64,000 nt of DNA. Source: Pycnopodia helianthoides (lineage: Eukaryota > Echinodermata > Asteroidea > Forcipulatida > Asteriidae). The notes beneath the pieces were generated by a model. It did not search any database, was not told where the DNA came from, and saw nothing but the letters and a program-made list of their open reading frames with translations. The position numbers were made by a program, and so were the translations under genes. Shown here piece after piece: positions 34,301 through 46,151 of the stretch. Location of the stretch: the NCBI GenBank assembly GCA_032158295.1, contig CM063255.1, positions 1,597,501-1,661,500 on the forward strand, in the 5' to 3' direction. Within the stretch, counting starts at the first letter, position 1. Each line of letters starts with the position of its first letter.

Positions 34301-37300
34301 GATATTATAGAGTGGAGGTACATGTACTGTACATGAATTTTATTGAATTGAAACCACAAGACCGCCGGACTTGTCCGGTCATGAGTTTACTGGCCCAATG
34401 CTAAAATCACTGGCCTTGGTGCGGTTCGGGTCAAATTCAGCCCTGCCCAGTTTGTTAAGTTTCCAGCAAATTTGGCACCTTTTACCAAATCGGCAAAACC
34501 TTGCTAAAACATACAAGTACTCTTGCCCAATACTGTACGTAAGTATCAGATTCATGCTTGACATACTGTATAAAATACGTACAAGTTCCTAATTCATTGT
34601 ACACAATTGTATCATAAAAACAATTCATGTGATTGAGCACAGCTGTCATTGGATGTGCATGTTTGTTGGGGGGGGGGTGTAAACAATAAAATGGTTGCAT
34701 TGGGAAAATGCTTTCCATTCCGGTTGATTTACATAAAAATCCTCCTAATGTTATTACAGACATATCAACATGAACACATGTTCAATACTTAGAAATATAA
34801 CTGCACAACAATAGAGAATATATTATGATAATTGATAGGAGATCAGGCTGACACCTGAATGGATACCAGTTCCAATCCCACCTCAGACCTGGAGCCTTGT
34901 GTGGGATTGGGTTTTCAGTCCCTACCTGATTGTGTGGTTTTCCCATTGGGGTTTCTTTTCCCAGCCTTTCACCTCATTGGACCCTGGTTCGAATCCCACC
35001 TCAGACGAGCCTTGTATGTGGATTGGTTTTCAGTCCCTACCTGATTGTGTCGGTTTTCCCTATTTGGGGTTTCTTTTCCCTGCCTTTCACCTCTTTGGAC
35101 CCTGGTTCGAATCCCACCTCAGACTGGAGCTTGTATGTGGATTGGGTTTTCAGTCCCTACCTGATTGGGTGTCGGTTTTCCCCATTGGGGTTTCTTTCCC
35201 ATGCCTTTCACCTCAGTGGACCCTGGTTCGAATCCCACCCAGACCGGGCTTGCATGTGGATTGGGTTTTCAGTCCCTACCGATTGCGTCGTTTTCCCTAT
35301 TTGGGGTTCTTTCCCAGCTTTCAACTCATTTGGACCGGGTTCGAATCCCACCTCAGACAGGAGCCTTGCATGTGAATTGGGTTTTCATTCCCTACCTGAT
35401 TGCGTGGGTTTCCCCCATTGGGGTTTTCCTCCCACTAAAACTGAACAATTTGTCTGGTTCCTAATCACCATCCAGTTATTGGCGTTTGCGCTGGGAAGTT
35501 AAATAAATATATGTAATTAACTTCATTATAAATATAATATTATAATATTCTACACAATTTGTTGAAAGACCTTCATGCAATCAGCTACATTCCTAAATGT
35601 ACATGAAGCAGTGATTGATGTCTCGGTTGTTACTTTAAAAAAAAAACATCGTTTGCTACTCAGTACAGGAATCAGAGAGCACAGAACTTGGTCTGTCTTA
35701 ATATTTTGCTTCATGTTTGCAAAATTTCTGCACAAATTGTTCTCTGTGTATACGCACTGTATGTACTGTTATTCAAGTCTTGTTCTTAAGGCAAAAAAAA
35801 AGAAAAAAATGTTTAGCGTCCCCGCCCGCTTCCTTTATAGAGTCCGCCTCCTTTTTCTTTTTAAAGGATAAATTTTTAACAATTTCTGACAAAAAAAAGT
35901 TATTTTAAAATAAAATAGATCATATTTTTAGACTTAAGTCTGTGAGTACACCAAAAAAAAAACAGTAAAAAGCTGACAACCATCTTGAAAAATAGCACGG
36001 CCATTTATAAAGAGAAAACAATTTTAAAAGGCCCTCCTCTTTCCTTTTTTCAAAAAGGCAGGACGCTAAACATGTTTTTAAAAATATTTTGATTTATGTC
36101 TTGTTCTTCTTTAATTACCTATATACTGAATACTGATAGTCATTATAATAATTTTACGGAAAAACGGACCAGACTACCAGACCTGGGATCTTTATCTTTT
36201 AGAGGGCAAGACCATTTTCATTTTACAAAGGCCATTTCCATCGGAAAAATCCTTAAGTCTACGGGAAACTTTTTGAAGGGGCAACTGAGGCCATGGCCTC
36301 CGGGGCCTCAGTGTAATTCCAGTTTTTCTTGTTCATACCACACGCTGGCTATTGTATAAGGTATGGGCGCCTCCCTGGATTCCTTCACTGTTGACCGCGT
36401 AGTAAGTGTGTGGGAGGCCTCAAACTTTGCCACGGCACCACAGCAATGCGCCATATTTTTGACTGCGTGAGGGCGCTCTCAAAAATAATGGATCACTTCC
36501 GGGGGTATAACTTAAGCGATTACGTCTGCTCAGGAGCTGTGTACAGTTTTAACATTGGCGTTCTGTCACTTCTGTAAGCGAGAGAGTTTAATCAGTGCTT
36601 CTAGAATCTAAGGTGGGTTAATAACGGCTCCTTTAAAGAAATAAAGAGCCCTGCATCTAATCTTTAAAAATATCAGAACTGGCAGTTAAGCGTGGCTCAT
36701 CCTTTCCTCTTTATACTTATAGAAACAACTGTTCTCCGCAAACCAAAACTGCTTCAAATACTTCCTCCAGACAGTTAAGGACTGAAACACATTACTACCA
36801 GACGTCATATCCATCAAAGAAAATAAGACCTTTAAAGGAGCCGTTATTACCTTAGATTCTAGAAGCACTGACTAAACTCTCTTGCGCACAGAAGTGACAG
36901 AACGCCGATGCTAAACTTAACACAGGTAGCTGAGCAGACGATAAGTTATACCCCCGAAGTGATAAAAATGTTTTTGAGAGCGCCCTCACGCGGTCAAAAA
37001 TACGGCGCATTGCTGTGGGTGCCCTTAAAAACCTTCAATACAAATTCAAATTTTCTCCTCTGGGTGCCCTTCATTTTGGGGAAATTGCCAAGCGGCCGTG
37101 CCCTTTTGAAAACGAAATTGGTGTGGTAAAAATTTAAAAAATTGCGGCCTGGACTGCATGTATTATCATCTCATCATGCAACGCTCAGTCTTCTCCAGAC
37201 ACATGTTTTTGTTAAGAAATTGAATTTCCTGTGGGCAGCAGCAGCTGTCAGGGATTAGAGTTACTGTCATCATGAAAGTATTTATTTTAAATGCCATCGG

Positions 37301-40300
37301 AATCCGGATGACTTTAATTGATTCTTTACAATCAGTAATTACACATGTACATGTAGTTCAATTTAGAATCTCAATATAACCACTCCACAGTGGAAGGTTT
37401 TAACGGCTTTCATTACCTGTGTGTATATCAGTAACCCTTTGCACCAACTGCACACGCGGCTTTTGTCTGCCATGCTCTTCAGTTTGGGAATGTTTTCAAC
37501 TTGGTGTTAATAATCTTTGGTTGTAAAAGCCCTACAGGGCAATCTGGGACATTCTTTTACAGATTTTTGTAAATCTAGTCTTGAGTAAAAAAAAAAAAAA
37601 AAACACAATAATAATTGATTGATTGATTTCTTGTTTTATTCCAAGAGAAACATACCCCATTACCCTGGTGAAGGGTTACAATAATATTTAAAATATACAA
37701 ATTGCAGTTTACATCATGATTGAGGAGTTAGCAAAAGCATCAGTGTTATGAAAACTATTTATTTGGAACATTGATTTCCTTTAACTTAGCAGACATACAA
37801 ACATACTTGGCTAAGCAATGATGATGATTATTATTTTTGTTTTATTATCGGCAATTGAGCTTACCAGAAAAAGATTACCAGCCAAACTACCATGTTTTAT
37901 GGACTGTTTGCAACTGGTATCCTGCGTACATGTATTTTTGCTGAGTGTAAAATTGTTAAGCACCATTGTCTGCTAATGAATATGAAGCTCCATGAAATGT
38001 GGTCCTGGGTGCACTGTTTGCGTCGTCGTCATAGAGTCTCATCATCTACATGTAGAGCACTCAAGGGTGACATTCCTCAGCAGTATGACGATTTTCTTAT
38101 TGATGTACGAGGCATGATACATCTCTCATCACCTGCATCTTGAATTTTGTTATTTCCTTCAAGGTGACAAATAAAATTTATCAATTCCTGCACAGGAATT
38201 AATCTGGGGCATGGCAGTTTTCTCAAATGCAGTCAAATTTGTGAAAATGCTGAAAATATGTCCGAATATACATGAGGACATGGAGACTTGAGGACATGGA
38301 GACTTAAGGCCAAATAAAAAAAACATGTTTAGCGTCCTCTCCCGCTTCCTTTTTAGATGCCCCCTCCTCTACCTTATTTTTATTTATTTATTTTTAAGGA
38401 TCAATTTTTATGATCTCTGATGAAAAAAATCAATTCTAAAGTCCATAACATCGTAAATTTTTTTACTTAAAGGAACATTACAGAATTGGTTTTTGCTAAC
38501 AAAATAGTTGCTGGCAGTGTAAGCACTTTATGCAATCCAATATGCATAAAATGACAAACCTGTAGAAGTTTGAGATCGATCGGCCATCTGGGTCACGAGA
38601 ATATAGTGAAAAACCGATTACACATTTGAAGAAATAACATAGATTCAACAAATGAATAAAACGCTCACTGAGCGATAAACTCCAAACGGAAAATTAGTTT
38701 ATTAATTTCTCATCAAATATGGCATTTCAGACAGAAATATTTCAAGGGATGTTTTCCACTATCATCATCATTAGACCGTGTAAGTTTTATGTAAATCTGT
38801 GATCAAAAGTATATTTTACAAGTTTTTTTCTTACCAATTCTGTAATGTTCCTTTAAGCACACCGAAAAAGACACACAGAAAAAAGCTGGCTACCATCTGT
38901 GTCAGGCTGCCATTTAAAAAAAAGAAAGAAAATAAAGGCCCGCCTTCTCCTTTTTTTTAAAAAGGCAGGACGCTAAACATTTAATTTTTTTTATTTTGCC
39001 TATAGCTCTGGAAGAATCTTGAATTAATGTAAAGGTCCTTTCACACAAGCACCAGTAACAAAGGTCCTCAGTGATGGGCGCCGGTTGTCTGTCACTTCGT
39101 TCCATTGCGATTATTTAACGAGCTTTCACATGACTTCTTCAAACACAAATTTGCCAACATCTCTTGCTTTTCAGGGAGGGGGGTGGGGGAGGTAAAGGTC
39201 ATCGTTGTTCACTCACTGAACACTTTCTTCTACTAGTGACACGTTCTATGCATGAGAATAATGATATCATCATGGCAAGGGTCCTTGGTTATTGCACAGT
39301 AATCGTTTCACACTACTGTCTACAATGTATATCGTGGTGATTTTAACACTGTTTTTCGGAGGTAGTCTGGATCTTTGTTAAAAATAACAAGGGTCCTTGG
39401 TTATTAAAACAAGAAGAGCTTCCAAGCAACTGAAATTTTCTAACATCGATGTGATTTTAGTCGAGATCTCTTTCAAAAAAATATCTCATGTGAAAGGGCC
39501 TTTAGAAACAGGATACATCATGACCTGCATCTCCTCTTTTTGCTTTTTTTTCGCTTTTTTTCTTACAATGTTATGAGAAAAATGTCTAAATCCTGTTCGG
39601 AACGGAACAATACATCAACTGATGCATGGTCGTTTTTTTTCGAATGCTGTATAACTTCTGGAAATGTCAAAAATATGTTAGAAAAACAAGATGCATGATG
39701 AGGATTGCTATCTGTCTTGGTGATGAGGGTGTCACAATTGATGATGATGATGGAAGAAGTCTTGAATTTAGTCATAGTCAAGAAAGCTGTAGGTCTTCTG
39801 AAGTAAGTGACTTCTAAGGAACACAAGGGGGGGGGGGTTCAAATAGTACCCACACATAAGAACAGGATTGCAATTGTAATTCTCATTCTTCTCAGAGTGT
39901 TGAATTCTTTTTGTCGAGTAATAAACCTGCTAGGGAAACGTCAGGCGTAATAATTTTCAAATTTTTTTAACTAATGTTATGTTCATGTAGAATCTGAGTG
40001 GAATAACTTCTTTGACGGTAAAAAACAAAATATTAAATTTATTTTTTTGGTTTTACCCATACATGATGTGTGTTAAGTACTGTATACTCAGTACTTTTTT
40101 CTTTTTTCAAAGGACTTGGGGGAAGTACTGAGTAATATCAGTGCTTTACATTACATCGGTGCATGGGTGAAACCAAATAACATTCTTTATCAATAACATC
40201 TATTAAATTGTTATGGTACCCGCTGCTAAAAGTGTAGGATTCAAACTGCCTCTAGCTACCGGGCAATCTTGGTAAGACATCTCTGCAGAATTGCAAAGGT

Positions 40301-43300
40301 CGTGGGTTCGAACCCACCTGAGTAACATGCCTGTGGATTTTTTTTTTCACAGGAATTGGGAAAGTACGAGTATACAGTGTTTAACACACATCGGTGCTAT
40401 GGGTAAAACAAATAATATTCTTTATCCCCGATGCAAATATTAGAACTAAATTTACTACTTATATATTTGATGGGCTCTACATATGACGGACTAGTCAAAA
40501 ATTTAGTGGACTACTGTATTAGTCAAGTTTTGTAGATGAGGCGACCTTTGGATGCAAGAGATGCTTTGCAGTTTGACCTGCATCTTCTGTCGTCTTTTTT
40601 CTGAGCGGGTTCCTTGAGGCATCTACTGTACTGTCTAACATTCCCCTGATGTCACCTGCATCTCGGCAACTTCCGCATCTTACATTATGATCAAAGACAT
40701 CAAACTTAAAGGGGAACAGTTAAAGGGAAGAGTCCGAGTGCTATTTTACAAAGCACTAAGATTCATCTTAAGATGAGTTGTTGCTAATTGCCATAGTGAT
40801 TTGTATTGTGACATCATACTTTGCTTAGCAGATAAGATTGAATGATACACAGTAAAGGTCATTTGTATCTTTGTGAAATCGGCTTCAGGCCTTATACATG
40901 TACCTATCTTTGTTCTTCGGAGGAAATTTTCCTTAGTAGTAAAAGCATCCTACCTCCATGGCACCTCTACATGTATGACTGAGGGATATCTAAATTTCTA
41001 CTGGAACATTTCAAGGGGCATGGAGGCAATGACCAGGGGCGTGGAGGCACTTAGCAGGGGCATGGAGGCAGTGACCAGGGCCCAATTTCATAGAGCTACT
41101 TAAGCAGAAAATATTGCTTAACAGTTTCCTGCTTAGCACAAATGAGCAGGATACCAGTCACAAAAGGTACATGTGACAGTGTGTTTTGGCCGGTAATCAT
41201 ATCCTGGTAAGCAGATTTGTATTGTGCTTAGCAAATTTTTGTGCTTAAGCAGCTCTATGAAATTGGACCCTGGGCCCAATTTCATAAAACCTGTAAGCAC
41301 CAAAACTTGCTAAGCACAGAAAAACATTGCTTAGCAGAAACAGGTTACCTGCCAACATTCCATAAGATTTTAGCATTGTTGTGCTAGTTGCCATAGTATT
41401 TTTTGTAAGCCACTATTTTGCTAGATAGTATTTACATCAGTAAAAGCTTAATGAAATTGGGCCCTTTGGGAATGGAGGCTTTACCTCTTTGTCTTTGGAG
41501 TAATTACCAATGTTGTAAGATGTACTAACTCCAACCTCTATGAGAAATCTAAGCTCCTATGGCATTTCGTGCATAAGCAGACCAGGGTTTTACTCTTAAA
41601 CGTGAAGCAAACAAAAAATGCTTCTGGTTTACGGAAAAAGCAACATTACAAGACTGCCTCATTTACTGGCAGATTTACAGCAAAACTCTTCCTAACTTTG
41701 ACATTGTAGGACTATGTACCTAGGGCAATGCTAATGAGTGATGCCTCCGTCAAGTATCAGGTCCTAACATTAAGGGACACTAGTCCTATATATGCATTAG
41801 CTATTTGCTAGGACATGATTAGTTGCACAATGTTCATTGGGTTTTGAAGCAAAAAATCCGACATCACTGGTGACCTTGACACTCTCTTTCTCTGTCTAGG
41901 GCCAGGGTAGGGGTGGTTGTTGTTTCCGTAAAAAAAGGAGTATTTTATTTCCCATTCATTTTTGTTTTTCATTTTGTAAGTTGATATTATCATAGAGTCC
42001 TTGCTCTATGATATAATTGATCTTTTACTGCACAAGATCACGCACATGCCATTACTTCTATAAATTTCTGTGTGTGTTGTGGGGAATTACATATGTACAC
42101 ATGTACAAAGTCAATCGTGATAATTAATATGAAAACTCAAAACACATCACAGATTAGAAAGATGCCCCACAAACATGATTAACCAGATGTCTCGTTTAAA
42201 AAACGGAAAATACCCAGAATGCGTTTTAATTTTGAGGTCATCTGTATTGAATACCTGTGTTGTAGTTTACATACTGTACATGTACAATGGAGTGTTAAAG
42301 CATACCATATGGTGCAGAGGATATCCATGAATAACTCAACAGAGGACGTTAGACTGGCTTGTATCTCAGCACTGGGACCTGGACTGCGTGGTGTACCGTG
42401 AGCAACCTGCTCTGTGTGTCGTACCATGTACACTATGTAGATTATTGATTTCTAGTGCTGTGGGATTGAAGACTTGTACACAAATGATTCTAATAGAGGT
42501 TGATGTACACTTACAATACATGGTACATCCCTCTATGGTGCACCATAGGTCACTTGCACTCAGTTCATATACACATGTACATTACATCTCACATAGATTT
42601 AATTTTCAGGCATGATATTCTTCCTAACTTTTAATCTAATTTCCGATTTTTGTTTGCCCTTGTGAAAAAATCAGACAAATTGTGATTTAAAATAGCCTGG
42701 AAATGTCGATTAAAGCCTACACCATGTGTACATGTAGGTCAGCCCTTGTACTCAATATCTATTTTTCCAAGGACCAACTATCATGCCTGCATTCTTTGTG
42801 TAACATACAGAACAATAACTTTATGGTCCATGTGATTTTTTTCAGAAGTACATGTAGGGTATACGTTTGGTACATGTACATATGTAATTACTCCAAAATT
42901 TAATGACCATACAAACTTGGTAAGAAATAGGCCTACTGCTGATGTTGAAAATTTTATTTTTTTAAAAATGTGAGATGCGATTAAACTTCAATAAAAAATT
43001 TGGTTTTAGAGAAAAGGGGATTTTTAAAAGATAAATTTAAAAAACGTTTCTCAAGAAACTAGATTTGTTGTATTCAATTACGGATTATTCTTTCTGCGTG
43101 AACCGTTGCAGATTTTCGGGATATCTCAAAAACGCTACCACCTTTTGAAATGAAATATCCACAGATTAGTTTTATTTGTATGTATCTAGTCATTTATATA
43201 GGATTAAAACAATTGAACGGTTTCAAAAACCATACAGTACTCGCCTTTAAATGAATTTATTACATGGGAACATGAAGGCAATGTGTGTTTGTGTACACTT

Positions 43301-46115
43301 TATGTAGATGGATCATACAGTAAAACAGGTGCACAGTTCAATCATGGAGGTAGCCATGGTTCAATGTATATGGTACATGTGTGAAGGATGCTTGTTCTCA
43401 CAGGCTTTCTGTGGGCATAGTGTTGAGCCAGAGGGGTGCCTTGGTGTCTTTTGGACACCCTGTTTTATCTGTCATAATTTACATGTACCGTAAACGTATT
43501 GTAGAGTGTCGTGGCCGAGCGGATAAGAGCACCAAATTCAACCTCTGGTGTTTCTGTTCAGCAGAGGTGGGTTCGAATCCCGGTCGTGACACCTGTGTCC
43601 CTGAGCAAGACACTTTACTATAATTGCTTCTCTCCACCTAGGGGTAAATGGGTACCTGTGAGGGCAGAGATGGTTCTTGTGATTGATTTAGCTTAGATGC
43701 GCTACATATTTGGCAGCACAGGCTGTATACTCCCCAGGGAGCTGAGATGGTTTAAGGAATGAAATGGCCCGTGATCAGGGTAATAATGTTGGAAGCGCTT
43801 TGAGACATGGTGTATAAAGCGCTATATAAAAAACGAACATTATCATTATTATTATTGAAAGTGAACAATTTGGACACCCAGCTTTTAAATTTCCAGCCAA
43901 TTGGTACACCATTTTACCAAATCCGGCTAAAACCTTTTGTGTAGGGACATTCATCCCATAAAAAAGAACTTTTCACAGGTTAGTTTGATTGTTTATTATA
44001 ATAATAATAATATAATAAATAATGGGCATTTATAATGCACCGGTATCCATCTAAAGATGCTCATGGCGCAGTGACACATTAAACGGGAAAAAAAGTTATG
44101 AAGTCCTCATTAGGTGAGTCTTGAGGGAAGTTTTGAACAAAGCTTAGTGATGGAGAAAGTTTAACATGATCCGGCAAGTCGTTCCATAATGAAGGGGCAG
44201 CAGAAGTAAATGATCTACATTTATGTAGGATTAAATTAATCCAATGATCCCCCAAACCAAAGGTATACTTTGCCTTTAAACTGGGCAATTGTCAAAGACC
44301 AGTCTTCTCACTTGGTGTATCTCAACATATATAAATGCACAAAATAACAAACCTGTGAAAATTTGAACTCAATTGGTCGTTGAAGTTGCGAGATATTAAT
44401 AATGGAAGAAGAAACACCCTCGTCATACAGTGTGCTTTCAGATGCTTGATTTCGAGACCTCACGCTTGAGGTCTCAAAATCAGTTCAAATATTTTACTGA
44501 GAAATTACTTGTTTCTCAAAAACTACGTTACTTCAGAGGGAGCCGTTTCTCACAATGTTTTATACTATCAACATTCTCCATTGCTCGTTACCAAGTAAGT
44601 TTTTATGCTAACAATTAGTTTGAGTAATTTACCAATAGTGTCCAGTGCCTTTAAACTGGGCAAATAATGAGATAGAAAGAAATGACTTGGTCTTGTGGAA
44701 TATTTCTACGTATGTAGTCTACATTCTCTGTGGTCTGGCTGAGATTCCTTGTGATTGGAGTCGTGGTGAACTGTTGTACCATTGTGATTGGAAAGGGATG
44801 TATTTGTGTGTTTATTACTAGTTGTGTTTGAAGTTTTCGGTTGTTAGGTTTTTATGATTTGATTAGCAGTGGGTGATCTCTGTGGTTGCCTAGTGTCGTG
44901 TTGACATAGGGCTGGGCAGGCCTGAAGGCAGTCAAATACCGGTTATCATGAATTTTTGTAGATGTGTGTGGGTGTGTGGGTGAAGAAATGTTTGTTGAAG
45001 GCTGTGAGAAGACACTGCCCCCACCCTCTACCCGCTGGTGCTTAATTTGCAATCATCTTGAGCCCCTAAAATTGTAGAGCCTGGTTCCAAAAGAACTGGT
45101 GGGGGGGAGGGTATCTGTTACAGCTGCAGAGCTGCCAACATTTTGCATCATGCAATCAGGGAGATTTTGTACACCAATTAGGGAGATATCAAGAATTACA
45201 TTCAACATAAAAATAATAGGGAACAAATTAAAACCCAGTGTACTAACCCTGGTGTAGTGTTGTTTGTCCCTACCCCCCAAGCAGAAGGGCTACATGTAGC
45301 TCTTGTATTTCCAGGGAACCTGAGAGTTTGTCAGGGTTTTAAAAAGTAGAATATAATGATTCACATAAATATTCTTTGAAACTGTGTTTTTTTTTGGTGT
45401 ATTTTATGACAGAACACTGACCGCTATTTTGTGGAACCGAAATTGTTGACTCGACAAAATGGCGGACTGTACATGTATGTTCTGCTGGTTGTATTTCCAG
45501 AGGCAAATTTATGTTTGTTCAATCACTACTCACTAATTACAACACACTGAAGGTATTATGTGTGTGAACAACTCTTGAAAAGGCAAAGGAGCAATTCAGA
45601 ACAGCAAAAAGTTGTGAGATTTGAAGGCAAAGTGCCCCTTAATGTCTTATTTTTTTTAAGACGGACAGCTTTATTATATAAGAAGTTTAACCTTATTATC
45701 AAAGCACTGCCGCTTTTCATAATAAACTTTTCTGGCAATTCAATTTCATTTTCCTATCAATTCAATTTTGTTTTTCCCTACTTTCTATCACTGTATTTCC
45801 AGGGGTCGTTATCGAGTCAGAAGCCGTGGTGGAAAGCCAATTTCTTTGTGAGGGAGCCCGTACTCTTCGGTACCTGGGATGGTGTCTTCACGTCCTGTAT
45901 GATCAACATCTTCGGTGTGGTCATCTTCTTAAGAACGGGTTGGGTCGTGGTGAGTAAACACTCAGTTATGGAACAGTCTTCTAGAAGTCGTTAGACAGGC
46001 TGAGACATCAGAACAATTCCAAACCCGGGTGAAAACTTGTCTGTTTACTTTGTACAAATTGTGAATTTCCTTTACAGCGCATAGGGACCTCACGGTGATG
46101 CGCTATATAAGAATG

Positions 46116-46151
<36 letters not shown>

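Larger units (their letters stand above)
19332..45802 (+). other. SLC12A8: SLC12A8 intron 2, 26.5 kb, repeat-filled
   Basis: Bounded by GTAAGA and the acceptor CACTGTATTTCCAG. I saw no exon of another gene inside. Content is listed separately: SINE families A, B and D, TTAA-1 copies F to I, TTAA-2, other MITEs, C-rich and G-rich arrays, the 20-bp and 118-bp minisatellites and a LINE 3' fragment. Stretches with nothing recognised include 21456-22032, 25046-25930, 26013-27160, 29851-30690, 31201-31669, 37020-37850, 40451-41078 and 41467-43430. Confidence 0.8.

Noticed and set aside
34899..35502. Open frames of 158 and 190 codons with repeated FSPY/SLPD phrases
   Set aside because: They are translations of the 118-bp tandem array in several frames, without splice signals or family similarity.
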